A DNA stretch of 64,000 bases from Pseudoduganella violacea (GTDB taxonomy: Bacteria; Pseudomonadota; Gammaproteobacteria; Burkholderiales; Burkholderiaceae_D). The translations under genes were made by a program, and so were the position numbers. Position 1 is the stretch's first letter. Each line of letters starts with the position of its first letter. The stretch covers positions 1 through 64,000 of the forward strand of contig NZ_JACHXD010000005.1 of the NCBI RefSeq assembly GCF_014191875.1. The letters run 5' to 3'. Below the pieces are notes generated by a model. That model saw only the letters and a program-made list of their open reading frames with translations, had not been told where the DNA came from and searched no databases. Positions 16,544 to 25,445 of the stretch are shown one piece after another.

Positions 16544-16942
16544 ATGGTTGGCATATTGTTGTTGACGCACGCGCCGCTGGGCCAGGCTTTCCTGGCCGCG
16601 GTGGCCCATGTGTTCCGCGGCCAGACAGAGCGGCTGGAAGCCATCGACGTGGTGGCGGACCAGGATCTGGGCGAAGTGCAGAAAATGGCGAGCGAAGCGA
16701 TCCTGCGCCTGGACGACGGTTCGGGCGTATTGGTGATCACGGATATCAAAGGCGGCACGCCCGCCAACTGCTGCAACAAGCTGGCCGACGCGGGCCGCGT
16801 GGAAGTCATCGCCGGCATCAGCCTGCCGATGCTGCTGCGCGCGATCACCTACCGGCGCGACACGCTCGATGTGGTGGTGGAGATGGCCCTGGCCGGCGCC
16901 CAAAGCGGCGCGGTGCGGGTCGATAACAGGATAAGGGTCTGA
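16544..16942 (+). CDS. PTS EIIA component, mannose/fructose family
   Basis: 132 residues, a single EIIA(Man) domain. The phospho-accepting histidine is H9 in MVGILLLTHAPLG; the DIKGGTPANC segment (about 67-76) is the conserved subunit-interface motif. It receives phosphate from HPr. No EIIB or EIIC domain is fused or nearby, so it probably serves regulation rather than sugar uptake, as known for the incomplete PTS of other Burkholderiales. GAGG precedes the ATG. Confidence 0.95.
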   Translation: MVGILLLTHAPLGQAFLAAVAHVFRGQTERLEAIDVVADQDLGEVQKMASEAILRLDDGSGVLVITDIKGGTPANCCNKLADAGRVEVIAGISLPMLLRAITYRRDTLDVVVEMALAGAQSGAVRVDNRIRV

Positions 16943-16958
16943 TGCAGGCCCACAGTAG

Positions 16959-16992
16959 CCGCCGTTAGCTCCGGCTGGCAGCGGCGGTTTTT
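16959..16992 (+). terminator. hairpin plus T-run between the EIIA gene and ptsH
   Basis: CCGCCG (16959-16964) pairs with CGGCGG (16982-16987), with a second inner pairing AGC/GCT, followed by five T (16988-16992). It may partly terminate the gsh-EIIA transcript and set a different level for ptsH-ptsI. Confidence 0.65.
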
Positions 16993-17024
16993 GCAGCGCA
17001 TCCCTGATTGAGAAGACAGACTAT

Positions 17025-17294
17025 ATGATTCAGCAAGAACTTGAGATTATCAACAAGCTTGGACTGCATGCGCGTGCTTCCGCCAAATTTACCCAACTGG
17101 CCGCAAAATACCAGAGCGACGTCTGGCTGACCCGCAATGCGCGCCGCATCAACGCCAAGTCCATCATGGGCGTGATGATGCTGGCCGCCGGCAAGGGCGC
17201 CAAGGTGACGCTGGAAGCCGACGGCGCCGACGAGCAGGATTGCATCAACGCCCTGGCCGCCCTGGTCAACGACAAATTCGGCGAAGGCGAGTAA
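17025..17294 (+). CDS. ptsH: phosphocarrier protein HPr
   Basis: 89 residues. H15 in NKLGLHARASAKF is the site phosphorylated by EI. S46 in NAKSIMGVMML stands where HPr kinase modifies regulatory HPr proteins, and the flanking motif is well kept, so an HprK-type control is possible. HPr passes phosphate to the EIIA encoded just upstream. Its stop codon overlaps the first possible start of ptsI (TAATG at 17292-17296). Confidence 0.97.
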   Translation: MIQQELEIINKLGLHARASAKFTQLAAKYQSDVWLTRNARRINAKSIMGVMMLAAGKGAKVTLEADGADEQDCINALAALVNDKFGEGE

Positions 17295-17338
17295 TGCCGA
17301 GGGACCGCAGCCATCCGCGAACCCATACCTATCCGCCC

Positions 17339-19087
17339 ATGGCATCGTTCACGCTCCACGGCATTCCGGTATCGCGCGGCATCGCCATCGGCCGCGCCCA
17401 CCTGCTGACGCCTGCGGCCCTCGATGTCCGGCACTATCTGATTGCCGAAGAAAATGTGGAAGCGGAGGTGCAGCGCCTGCAGCAGGCCCTGGCCGCCGTG
17501 CACCGCGAGCTGCAAACGCTGTGGAATGAACTGCCCAAGGACGCGCCGACCGAGTTGGGCGCCTTCATCGACGTCCATGCCCTGATCCTGTCCGACCCCA
17601 TGATTTCCGAGGCGCCGCTGGATATCATCCGCAGCCGCCACTACAACGCCGAATGGGCCTTGCTGACCCAGATCGATGAGCTTTCCGCCCAGTTCGACGA
17701 AATCGAAGACCCCTATCTGCGCGAACGCAAGGCCGACATCCAGCAGGTGGCCGAGCGCGTGCTGAAGGTGCTGATGGGCAGCGAGCCGCTGCCCACCGCC
17801 ATCACGCCGGCCGCCGGCGACGAATTCCAGGCCCAGATGATCGTGGTGGCCCACGATATCTCGCCGGCCGACATGCTCAAATTCCGCGACCGCTCCTTCA
17901 TCGGCTTCGTCACTGATGTGGGCGGGCAGAACTCGCACACCGCCATCGTGGCGCGCAGCCTGGATATTCCGGCCGCCGTCGGCATGTCCCAGGCTTCCCA
18001 GCTGATCAAGCAGGACGACTGGGTCATCATCGACGGCGATGCCGGCGTGGTGATCGTCACGCCCAGCGCCCTGGTGCTGGAGCAGTACCGCGAACGCCAG
18101 CAGGCCGCCCTGCGCGCGCGCAAGAAGCTCAGCAAACTGAAGAAAACCCCGGCCGTCACCAAGGATGGCACGGCCATCACCCTGCTGGCCAATATCGAGC
18201 TGCCCGACGACTGCCCGGCTGCCCTGGAGGCGGGCGCCAGCGGCGTCGGCCTGTTCCGCTCCGAATTCCTGTTCATGGGCCGCGCCAGCGATATCCCGTC
18301 CGAGGACGAGCAGTTCGAGCAGTACCGGCGCGCCGTGGCCGCCATGAAGGGCCGCATCGTCACCATCCGTACCCTGGACATCGGCGCCGACAAGCCGCTC
18401 GACCAGAGCGAGCACACGGCGCTCAATCCGGCGCTGGGCCTGCGCGCCATCCGTTACTGCCTGTCCGAGCCGCAGATCTTCCTGACCCAGCTGCGCGCCA
18501 TCCTGCGCGCCTCGGCCTTCGGCAAGGTGCGCATCCTGATCCCGATGCTGGCGCACGCCTTCGAGATCGACCAGTCGCTGGCCATGATCGAGCAGGCCAA
18601 GGCCCAGCTGCGCGAACTGGACATCAAATACGACCCGGAAGTGCAGGTCGGCGCCATGATCGAGATTCCGGCGGCGGCCCTGGCCCTGCCCATGTTCGTC
18701 AAGCGCATGGACTTCCTCTCGATCGGCACCAATGACCTGATCCAGTACACCCTGGCCATCGACCGGGTTGATTATGAGGTGGCGCACCTTTACAATCCCC
18801 TGCATCCCGCCGTCTTGCAATTGATCGCCATGACCATCGCCGCAGGCCACAAGGCCGGCATCGACGTCGGCGTATGCGGCGAAATGGCGGGCGATACCAA
18901 ATTGACCCGTCTGTTGCTGGGCATGGGCTTGCGCGAGTTTTCGATGCACCCGGCGCAGCTCTTGTCGGTCAAGCAGGAAATCCTGAACAGCGATCTGGAA
19001 ACGGTCGTGCCGCAGACGCGCAAGATCCTGCGCGCCATGGAACCGGCCGCGATCGCCGAAGCGGTTCAGGCCTTGCAAACGATGTAA
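17339..19087 (+). CDS. ptsI: PTS phosphoenolpyruvate-protein phosphotransferase (enzyme I)
   Basis: 582 residues from ATG 17339 (MASFTLHGIPVSRGIAIGRA, the usual EI start). An in-frame ATG at 17294, overlapping the ptsH stop and preceded by GAAGGCGAG, has the better SD, so a 15-residue longer, translationally coupled form is a real alternative. The phosphorylated histidine is H200 in GGQNSHTAIVAR. The C-terminal PEP-binding barrel has FRSEFLFMGR, the GTNDLIQYTLAIDR signature and VCGEMAG. EI takes phosphate from PEP and hands it to HPr. Confidence 0.97.
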   Translation: MASFTLHGIPVSRGIAIGRAHLLTPAALDVRHYLIAEENVEAEVQRLQQALAAVHRELQTLWNELPKDAPTELGAFIDVHALILSDPMISEAPLDIIRSRHYNAEWALLTQIDELSAQFDEIEDPYLRERKADIQQVAERVLKVLMGSEPLPTAITPAAGDEFQAQMIVVAHDISPADMLKFRDRSFIGFVTDVGGQNSHTAIVARSLDIPAAVGMSQASQLIKQDDWVIIDGDAGVVIVTPSALVLEQYRERQQAALRARKKLSKLKKTPAVTKDGTAITLLANIELPDDCPAALEAGASGVGLFRSEFLFMGRASDIPSEDEQFEQYRRAVAAMKGRIVTIRTLDIGADKPLDQSEHTALNPALGLRAIRYCLSEPQIFLTQLRAILRASAFGKVRILIPMLAHAFEIDQSLAMIEQAKAQLRELDIKYDPEVQVGAMIEIPAAALALPMFVKRMDFLSIGTNDLIQYTLAIDRVDYEVAHLYNPLHPAVLQLIAMTIAAGHKAGIDVGVCGEMAGDTKLTRLLLGMGLREFSMHPAQLLSVKQEILNSDLETVVPQTRKILRAMEPAAIAEAVQALQTM

Positions 19088-19093
19088 ATCCGC

Positions 19094-19130
19094 CCGCGCG
19101 CGGCGCCAGCCATTGTGGCGGCGCGCGCGG
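19094..19130 (+). terminator. GC-rich hairpin after ptsI
   Basis: CCGCGCGCGGCGCCAGCCA folds back on TGGCGGCGCGCGCGG with small bulges and a TTG loop. There is no T-run, so it may be a weak terminator or an mRNA 3'-end stabiliser. Confidence 0.45.
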
Positions 19131-19219
19131 CTAGTCTGCGGCGCCCATCATCACGGGAGGCCGCATCGATAGATGGCCCGTGGGGCCGCGCTGTACCTTC
19201 ACAGCTACCTGATTAACAC
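19131..19219 (+). promoter_or_regulatory. structured leader of metX (unidentified)
   Basis: CACGGG and CCCGTG (about 19152-19182) enclose a small loop and are followed by GCTGT...ACAGC close to the start codon. It does not match the SAM-II or SAH riboswitch consensus as I remember them. Regulation of metX by this leader is possible but unproven. Confidence 0.25.
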
Positions 19220-20362
19220 ATGTCTTCCATAGGAATCGTATCGCCGCAAACCATGCATTTTGCCGCGCCGCTCCAGCTGCAAAGCGGAGCCTCGCTGCGC
19301 GACTATATGCTCATGTATGAAACCTACGGCACCCTGAATGCCGACAAGTCGAACGCGGTGCTGGTCTGCCACGCACTGAACGCCTCCCACCACGTGGCCG
19401 GCGTGTATGCCGACAATCCCAAGAACGTGGGCTGGTGGGACAATATGATTGGTCCCGGCAAGCCGCTCGACACCAATAAATTCTTCGTCATCGGCGTCAA
19501 CAACCTGGGCTCCTGCTTCGGTTCGACCGGTCCGATGCACGCCAATCCCGCCACCGGCAAGCCGTATGGCGCCGCCTTCCCCGTGGTCACGGTGGAGGAC
19601 TGGGTGGCGGCCCAGGCGCGCCTGGCCGATGAACTGGGCATCACCCAGTTCGCCGCCGTCATGGGCGGCTCGCTGGGCGGCATGCAGGCGCTGGCCTGGA
19701 GCATCATGTATCCCGAGCGCCTGCGCCACTGCATGGTGATCGCCTCCACGCCCAAGCTGTCGGCGCAGAATATCGCCTTCAACGACGTGGCGCGCCAGGC
19801 CATCCTGAGCGACCCGGATTACCGCGGCGGCGATTTTTACGAGCACGGCGTGGTGCCGAAAAACGGCCTTAAAGTGGCGCGCATGGTGGGCCACATCACC
19901 TATCTGTCGGACGACGATATGGCCGAGAAGTTCGGCCGCAAGCTGCGTGATATCGCCGAAAGCAGCGACTACAAATTCGGCTTCGGCATCGATTTCGAGA
20001 TCGAATCCTATCTGCGCTACCAGGGCGACAAGTTCTCCGAATACTTCGACGCCAACACCTATCTGTTGATCACCAAGGCGCTCGACTATTTCGACCCGGC
20101 GCGCGCCCATGGCGGCGACCTGGCGAAAACCCTAGCCGCGACCAAGGCCAAGTTCTTCCTCGCTTCCTTCACCACCGACTGGCGCTTCTCCCCGGAACGC
20201 AGCCGCGAGATCGTGCAGGCCCTGTTGTCGAACCGGCGCGAAGTCACCTACGCCGAGATCGACGCGCCGCACGGCCACGACGCCTTCCTGCTGGAAGACC
20301 CCCGATACATGAATATGGTGCGCGCCTACTACGAGCAGGTGTGGAAGGAGCTGCAGGCATGA
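19220..20362 (+). CDS. metX: homoserine O-acyltransferase (MetX)
   Basis: 380 residues, alpha/beta hydrolase fold. It acylates homoserine (acetyl- or succinyl-CoA; the donor cannot be told by eye) in methionine biosynthesis. Nucleophile S151 lies in [13 protein letters not shown]; the catalytic histidine is in the closing [12 protein letters not shown], with an aspartate before it in [21 protein letters not shown] (95-105) is the oxyanion-loop region. It overlaps metW by four bases (ATGA), so the two are translationally coupled, the standard pair in proteobacteria. Confidence 0.96.
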   Translation: MSSIGIVSPQTMHFAAPLQLQSGASLRDYMLMYETYGTLNADKSNAVLVCHALNASHHVAGVYADNPKNVGWWDNMIGPGKPLDTNKFFVIGVNNLGSCFGSTGPMHANPATGKPYGAAFPVVTVEDWVAAQARLADELGITQFAAVMGGSLGGMQALAWSIMYPERLRHCMVIASTPKLSAQNIAFNDVARQAILSDPDYRGGDFYEHGVVPKNGLKVARMVGHITYLSDDDMAEKFGRKLRDIAESSDYKFGFGIDFEIESYLRYQGDKFSEYFDANTYLLITKALDYFDPARAHGGDLAKTLAATKAKFFLASFTTDWRFSPERSREIVQALLSNRREVTYAEIDAPHGHDAFLLEDPRYMNMVRAYYEQVWKELQA

Positions 20363-20970
20363 CTTTCGACGATCTGAAAAAAGCCCGTCCCGATCTGGCT
20401 TTCATCGCCCACTGGGTGCCGGAAAACGCCCACGTGCTGGATGTGGGCTGCGGCGACGGCGTGATGCTGGAGTATCTGCAAAGCGGCAAGCGCTGCACCG
20501 GCTATGGCCTGGAACTGGCCGATGACAAGGTCTTGGAAAGCACCAAACGCGGCGTGCGCGTGATCCAGCAGGATATGGAAAACGGCCTGGGCATCTTCGG
20601 CGACAATTCCTTCGACACCGTGCTGTGTCTTTCCTCGCTGCAGATGATGCAGCATGTGGAAAGGCTGCTGCGCGATATCGTGCGCGTCGGCGCCGAGGCC
20701 ATCATCTCCTTCCCCAACTTCGCCTACTGGCCGCACCGCGTGGCGCTGCTGCGCGGCCGCATGCCCGTATCGAAATCCTTGCCCTACCAGTGGTACGATA
20801 CGCCCAACGTGCGCTGCGCCACGATCAAGGACTTCCAGGAGCTGGCCGAGGAGTGCGGTCTGGAAGTGATTGAATGCGTGGCGTTGGCGGAAGGCAATAT
20901 CGTCAGCGTGCTGCCGAATTTACGCGGCGACCTGGCCGTCTTCCGCCTGCGCAAAAGGAAAGGCAACTAA
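20359..20970 (+). CDS. metW: methionine biosynthesis protein MetW
   Basis: 203 residues from ATG 20359, whose last bases form the metX stop. SAM-methyltransferase-like fold with VLDVGCGDG (about 23-31) as motif I and [20 protein letters not shown]. MetW acts with MetX in methionine formation; it may supply a SAM-responsive function. Downstream motifs ([21 protein letters not shown]) are typical of the family. Confidence 0.95.
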   Translation: MTFDDLKKARPDLAFIAHWVPENAHVLDVGCGDGVMLEYLQSGKRCTGYGLELADDKVLESTKRGVRVIQQDMENGLGIFGDNSFDTVLCLSSLQMMQHVERLLRDIVRVGAEAIISFPNFAYWPHRVALLRGRMPVSKSLPYQWYDTPNVRCATIKDFQELAEECGLEVIECVALAEGNIVSVLPNLRGDLAVFRLRKRKGN

Positions 20971-21011
20971 AAGCCGCCGGCACGGCCAGGCGGCAAACGG
21001 GAAACGCAGAC

Positions 21012-21911
21012 ATGAAGACGTATAAACACCGCCTGGCGGTGCTGGCGCTGGCCTTCAGCGCCGGCCTGGCCCAGGCACAGCAACCCTTGCCGCAGAACGA
21101 GCAGGCGGACGGCATCCCCGTCACCCGCCTGTCGCGCCTGCGCGCTTTTACCGACGACCACCAGTTCGAGGAACAGTCGAAGCTGCAATACACTCAGCTG
21201 CTGAAAGAGGCGCAGCAAAAGGATGCGCTGGTGCCCGCCAGCCATCCCCAGGTGCAGCGCCTGCGCGCCATCGCCCAGCGCATCATTCCGCATGCCACGC
21301 GCTGGAATCCGGCCGCCGCCGACTGGAAATGGGAGGTGAACCTGCTCAATTCCGACCAGGTGAACGCCTTCTGCATGCCGGGCGGGCGCATCGCCTTCTT
21401 CAGCGGCATCCTGACCAAACTGAATCTGACCGACGATGAAGTGGCCATGGTCATGGGGCACGAAATCGCCCACGCCCTGCGCGAGCACTCGCGCAAGCGG
21501 GCCGGCGCTTCGCAGCTGACGTCCATCGCCACCAAGGTGGGCGGGGCGGCACTGTCGGCCTGGCTGGGCATCGATCCGCGCCTGACCGACGCCGGCGCGG
21601 GCGCCGTGACCCAGGTGCTGGTGATGAAGTATTCGCGCGGCGACGAGACCGAGTCCGATCTGGTGGGCATCGACCTGGCGGCGCGCGCCGGCTACGATCC
21701 GCGCGCCGGCGTGGCGCTGTGGCAGAAGATGGGCGCCATCAATGCGCGCCAGCCGCTGGAATTCCTCTCGACCCACCCGAGCGGCGATTCGCGCATCGCC
21801 GATATGAACAAGAGCATGCCCCTGGTGCTGCCGGTGTATGCGCGCTCGCGCGGCACCACGGTGGCCGCGCTGCCGCCTTACCGCACGACGCCGCTGCCGA
21901 ACAAGCGCTGA
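21012..21911 (+). CDS. M48-family periplasmic metalloprotease
   Basis: 299 residues with a signal peptide (MKTYKHRLAVLALAFSAGLAQAQQ). Zinc ligands H150 and H154 with catalytic E151 are in MVMGHEIAHALREH; the third ligand is the glutamate in RGDETESDLVGI. This is the BepA/LoiP-like periplasmic protease class involved in outer-membrane protein quality control. STHPSGDSRIADM near the end is the usual C-terminal block. No TPR domain follows, so it is the short form. The gene starts 41 bp after metW. Confidence 0.93.
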   Translation: MKTYKHRLAVLALAFSAGLAQAQQPLPQNEQADGIPVTRLSRLRAFTDDHQFEEQSKLQYTQLLKEAQQKDALVPASHPQVQRLRAIAQRIIPHATRWNPAAADWKWEVNLLNSDQVNAFCMPGGRIAFFSGILTKLNLTDDEVAMVMGHEIAHALREHSRKRAGASQLTSIATKVGGAALSAWLGIDPRLTDAGAGAVTQVLVMKYSRGDETESDLVGIDLAARAGYDPRAGVALWQKMGAINARQPLEFLSTHPSGDSRIADMNKSMPLVLPVYARSRGTTVAALPPYRTTPLPNKR

Positions 21912-21912
21912 G

Positions 21913-22824
21913 ATGTCCTCCACCGTCAAGTTTCACGGCAAGGCGCCGTTGCCCATGCGCGACGGCGTCACGCCCAGCTATTTGTGGCTGCCCGAGGGCG
22001 ACTGGCCCGACCTGATCAGTTTCATGGCGCATAACTACCCGGCCGTGACGGAGGTACAGTGGCGCGAACGCATGGCGCGCGGCGACGTGGTGGATGGCGA
22101 GGGCAGGGCGCTGGGGCCGGACAGCCCTTACCGTCGCAATCTGCGCATCTTCTACTACCGCGAGCTGGAGGCGGAAACGCCCATCCCCTTCGAGGAAGAG
22201 ATCATCTACCAGGACGAGCACCTGGTGGTGGCCGACAAGCCGCACTTCCTGCCCACCATTCCGACCGGCCGCTTTCTGCAGGAAACCCTGCTGGTGCGCC
22301 TGCGCCGCAAGCTGGGCATCGAGGATCTGGTGCCGATCCACCGCCTGGACCGTGAAACGGCGGGCGTGGTGGTGTTCTCCTCGAACCTGAACAGCCGCGG
22401 CGCTTACCAGTCGCTGTTCCAGAAACGCCTGGTGCAGAAGGAGTATGAGGCGCTGGCTGGCGCGCTGGACGGCCGCGACTTCCCCTTCCTCTACCGCAGC
22501 CGCATGGTCGATGGCGACAAGTTCTTCATCATGAAGGAAGAGGCGGGCGAACCCAATTCGGAAACCATGATCGACGTGGCCGAGCGGCGCGCCGACGGCC
22601 AGGTGCTGTACCGGCTATGGCCGCACACGGGGCGCAAGCACCAGCTGCGCGTGCACTTGGCGGCGCTGGGCATCCCCATCGTCAACGATGCGTTTTACCC
22701 GGTGGCCTTGCCCTGCAAGGAAGACGATGTGTCGCAGCCGCTCAAGCTGCTGGCGCGCGCCATCGGCTTCCCCGATCCTTTGACCGGGGAATGGCGCTAC
22801 TTCGAAAGCCGGCGCAGCCTGTAA
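21913..22824 (+). CDS. RluA-family pseudouridine synthase
   Basis: 303 residues from ATG 21913, directly after the protease stop. Catalytic D146 is in PIHRLDRETAGVVVFS, the family signature. The usual RluA/C/D RNA contact segments follow (KEYEALAGALDG, GRKHQLRVHLAALGIPIVND). It isomerises uridines in rRNA or tRNA; which position cannot be decided. The extra N-terminal part (about 1-90) is not an S4 domain. Confidence 0.93.
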   Translation: MSSTVKFHGKAPLPMRDGVTPSYLWLPEGDWPDLISFMAHNYPAVTEVQWRERMARGDVVDGEGRALGPDSPYRRNLRIFYYRELEAETPIPFEEEIIYQDEHLVVADKPHFLPTIPTGRFLQETLLVRLRRKLGIEDLVPIHRLDRETAGVVVFSSNLNSRGAYQSLFQKRLVQKEYEALAGALDGRDFPFLYRSRMVDGDKFFIMKEEAGEPNSETMIDVAERRADGQVLYRLWPHTGRKHQLRVHLAALGIPIVNDAFYPVALPCKEDDVSQPLKLLARAIGFPDPLTGEWRYFESRRSL

Positions 22825-22833
22825 GCTCGCCGC

Positions 22834-23250
22834 TTAATGGGCCAGCGGCTTGTTGGGCGAGGACTTGGCGCTGTAGCTGGAACCTTCCGGCGTCCAGTAA
22901 GGCATGCCGGTGCGGGCGATTTCCAGATGCTCGGACAGGCCGCGCTGGCGCAGCTCGCGCTGCAGGCCGGCGATGCCTTTGTTGGTTTCGAGGATGAAGG
23001 CTTGCGCGATCACGTCGCCGTATTCCTCGTTGGTGCTGTCCACGGCCAGATCGATGATATCGTCCGGCACTTCCTGGATGGCCCAGGCGTGCACATCCTG
23101 GTCGCTGGCAAAGGTCTTCACGCGCCATGCGCCCTTGTCCGTCACGATGAACTGGATGGTGTCGAAAGCCTCTTCCGTGGCTTCCGACTCCTCGTTGCGC
23201 TGGTAGCTGCTCTGGATGGTGAGGAAGAAAAGTACAAGTACGGTATTCAT
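22834..23250 (-). CDS. hypothetical protein downstream of xth
   Basis: 138 residues. The N-terminus MNTVLVLFFLTIQSSY may be a short signal sequence. The rest contains a compact acidic domain (FDTIQFIVTDKGAWRVKTFASDQDVHAWAIQEV) and a disordered Ser/Pro-rich C-terminus. It starts four bases after the xth stop and is probably translated from the same mRNA. I recognise no family. Confidence 0.65.
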   Translation of the reverse strand: MNTVLVLFFLTIQSSYQRNEESEATEEAFDTIQFIVTDKGAWRVKTFASDQDVHAWAIQEVPDDIIDLAVDSTNEEYGDVIAQAFILETNKGIAGLQRELRQRGLSEHLEIARTGMPYWTPEGSSYSAKSSPNKPLAH

Positions 23251-23254
23251 ACCC

Positions 23255-24022
23255 TCAATGGTACTCGATGATCAGCGGCGCGTGATCCGAGAACTTCTCA
23301 TCCTTGTAGACGCTGACGGTCTTGGCCTTGCCCGCAATGCCGGCGGTGGCGACGTGGTAATCGATGCGCCAGCCCACGTTCTTGGCGTAAGCCTGGCCGC
23401 GGTTGCTCCACCAGGTGTACTGCTCTTCGCGCGGATCGATGCTGCGGTGGACGTCGACAAAACCGACTTCGTCGAAAATCTTGGTCATCCAGGCGCGCTC
23501 CTCGGGCAGGAAGCCGGAGTTTTTCAGGTTGCCTTTCCAGTTTTTCAGGTCGATCTCTTTATGCGCGATATTCCAGTCGCCGCAGATCACCACTTCGCGG
23601 CCTTCGGCGCGCAGCTGCAGCAGGTGCGGCAGGAACAGGTCCATGAAGCGGAACTTGGCTTCCTGGCGCTCGGGCGAGGAGGAGCCGGAAGGGCAGTAGA
23701 CCGAGATCACGGTCAGGTCGCCGAAATCGGCGCGCACGTAGCGGCCCTCGGCATCGAATTCCGGGCTGCCGAAGCCGATCTGCACCGAGTCCGGCGCAAT
23801 CTTGCTATAAATGCCAGTGCCGGAATAGCCTTTCTTCTCGGCGTAATGGAAGTGGCCGTGGTAGCCGTGCGGGTTGAGGAATTCCTCGGTCATGTCGGAG
23901 GCCTGGGCTTTCAGCTCTTGCACGCAGATGAAATCGGCCGACTGCGTGCCCATCCAGTTGAAGAAGCCTTTTTTGGCGGCGGAGCGGATCCCGTTCAGGT
24001 TTGCGGAAATGATTTTTGGCAT
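23255..24022 (-). CDS. xth: exodeoxyribonuclease III (ExoA/Xth)
   Basis: 255 residues, endonuclease/exonuclease/phosphatase fold. Motifs: SANLNGIRSA, C-V-Q-E-L-K (metal-binding E near 36), GTGIYSK, VYCPSGSSSPERQ, GDWNIAHKEIDL (catalytic D and N) and the terminal KFSDHAPL with the catalytic histidine. It cleaves abasic sites and removes blocked 3' ends in base excision repair. Start codon 24022 is 51 bp from the divergent pyrE start. Confidence 0.95.
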   Translation of the reverse strand: MPKIISANLNGIRSAAKKGFFNWMGTQSADFICVQELKAQASDMTEEFLNPHGYHGHFHYAEKKGYSGTGIYSKIAPDSVQIGFGSPEFDAEGRYVRADFGDLTVISVYCPSGSSSPERQEAKFRFMDLFLPHLLQLRAEGREVVICGDWNIAHKEIDLKNWKGNLKNSGFLPEERAWMTKIFDEVGFVDVHRSIDPREEQYTWWSNRGQAYAKNVGWRIDYHVATAGIAGKAKTVSVYKDEKFSDHAPLIIEYH

Positions 24023-24073
24023 AGGTTGGCTGGGAGATTAAAATACAGGCAGTTCACTACTGGATAAGGCATT

Positions 24074-24739
24074 ATGAGCAATTTGAGGCAAGAGTTTATC
24101 GCGTTTTCCGTCGCGGCGGGTGTGCTGCGCTTCGGCGAGTTTACGACCAAAGCAGGGCGCCAATCGCCCTATTTCTTCAACGCGGGCTTGTTCCACGACG
24201 GCGCCACCCTGGCGCGCCTGGCCGATTTCTACGCCCAGACCCTGCTCGACTCGGGCGTGGAATTCGACATGCTGTTCGGCCCCGCCTATAAAGGCATCAC
24301 CCTGGCCTCGGCCACCTCGATGGCGCTGGCCGGCAAGGGCCGCAACACCTCCTTCGCCTACAATCGCAAGGAAGCCAAGGACCACGGCGAAGGCGGCACC
24401 CTGGTGGGCGCCAAGCTGCAAGGCAAGGTCGTGATCATCGACGACGTGATTTCGGCGGGCACCTCGGTGCGCGAATCGGTGGAGATGATCCGCGCCGCTG
24501 GCGCCGAGCCTTGCGCCGTGCTGATCGCGCTGGACCGCATGGAGCGCGCCGGCAAGGACGGCCAGATGTCGGCACTGTCGGCGGTGCAGGAAGTCAGCCA
24601 GAACTATGGAATTCCTGTCATCTCGATCGGCAACCTGGACGATTTGTTCGGCTACCTGTCGGGTGCCGCCGCCGATCCGCAGTTGCAGCAATATACCGAC
24701 GCGGTGGCCGCCTACCGCAGCCGCTACGGCGTGGCCTGA
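24074..24739 (+). CDS. pyrE: orotate phosphoribosyltransferase
   Basis: 221 residues. The PRPP loop VVIIDDVISAGTSVRES and the lid KEAKDHGEGG (R/K-K-x2-K-D-H-G-E) define PyrE, which turns orotate plus PRPP into OMP in pyrimidine synthesis. GRQSPYFFNAGLF near residue 29 binds orotate. The divergent neighbour is xth, the order usual in Burkholderiales. Confidence 0.97.
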   Translation: MSNLRQEFIAFSVAAGVLRFGEFTTKAGRQSPYFFNAGLFHDGATLARLADFYAQTLLDSGVEFDMLFGPAYKGITLASATSMALAGKGRNTSFAYNRKEAKDHGEGGTLVGAKLQGKVVIIDDVISAGTSVRESVEMIRAAGAEPCAVLIALDRMERAGKDGQMSALSAVQEVSQNYGIPVISIGNLDDLFGYLSGAAADPQLQQYTDAVAAYRSRYGVA

Positions 24740-24761
24740 TTTGGCGCAGGCCTTCTGCGGT

Positions 24762-24781
24762 GCGCCGCTGGACAGCGGCGC
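24762..24781 (+). terminator. near-perfect hairpin after pyrE
   Basis: GCGCCGCTG (24762-24770) and CAGCGGCGC (24773-24781) form a 9-bp stem around a two-base centre. No T-run follows, so terminator function is uncertain; it stands just before the promoter region of the next operon. Confidence 0.45.
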
Positions 24782-24832
24782 GTCCTATGCTAGACTGTAC
24801 TTGCTTTGCTACAACATTAGAACGGAGCAAGA

Positions 24833-25207
24833 ATGAATATCGCTAGCTTGAAAGTCTACGGTGACGAGACCACCGTGGCCGACGTGCGGGATGGTCTGCC
24901 CAGCGAGCCGGAAAGCGACTGGAAGAAGGGCGATGTGCGGCCCGATGGCCGGGTGCGCATCGACAACGGCTTCTATGTCAATCTGGGCGAGGAAAGCAAT
25001 CCCGACACCCTGATGCGCCAGATCCGCGCCTACCTGCACGAGTGCGAGGCGCGCGGCATCACCTTCGACGTGGCGTCGATCGCGGCCGAGCTGCGTATCG
25101 CCTTCACCGTCGCCGAGCCCGAACAGGGCGCCAACAGCCTGGATTTCTCCCTGGCCGATCTGAGCCTGCTGACGGAAATGGGCATCACCCTGAGCATCAC
25201 TTCCTGA
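24833..25207 (+). CDS. DUF4279-like protein, first gene of the Lgt-like/radical SAM unit
   Basis: 124 residues. SLKVYGDETTVADVRDGL, the KKGD motif (about 31-34), and LSLLTEMGITLSITS at the end follow the DUF4279 pattern (ferredoxin-like strand-helix repeats with a G-x-L strand end). No catalytic residues are evident; the family is known mainly from immunity-like or accessory contexts. AGCAAG before the ATG is a modest SD. Only 4 bp separate it from the next gene, and all four genes to 27651 are nearly or truly overlapping. It is likely an accessory protein of the downstream enzymes, though the link could be only positional. Confidence 0.6.
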   Translation: MNIASLKVYGDETTVADVRDGLPSEPESDWKKGDVRPDGRVRIDNGFYVNLGEESNPDTLMRQIRAYLHECEARGITFDVASIAAELRIAFTVAEPEQGANSLDFSLADLSLLTEMGITLSITS

Positions 25208-25211
25208 CGCG

Positions 25212-25445
25212 ATGACGCCTCTTTCCCGCGCCCTGTGCGTGATCGCCTGCAGCGTCTTGATGGTGGGCTTCGGCCTGTGCGGCGCCCTGGGCCTGACCTT
25301 GGGCAGCGAAGGGTACGCGTCAGCGTTGCTCTTGCTTGGCGCGCTGGGATTGCTCATCGCGGCCGGCTGCGGCCTGGTCATCTACCGGCTCCTGTTCCGC
25401 CGCGCAGCCGCCGGCGCCGATACCGGCCGCAAACCGGAGGCATGA
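25212..25445 (+). CDS. small two-helix membrane protein
   Basis: 77 residues: two hydrophobic helices (about 7-30 and 37-61) joined by a short Gly/Ser loop, then an Arg-rich basic tail, which predicts N-in/C-in topology. Its stop overlaps the next start (ATGA at 25442-25445). A membrane subunit or assembly partner of the Lgt-like protein is the obvious guess; nothing in the sequence proves it. Confidence 0.65.
   Translation: MTPLSRALCVIACSVLMVGFGLCGALGLTLGSEGYASALLLLGALGLLIAAGCGLVIYRLLFRRAAAGADTGRKPEA

Noticed and set aside
17030..19078. 682-codon open frame on the minus strand
   Set aside because: Antisense to ptsI with the same shadow composition; ptsI on the other strand has all enzyme I motifs.
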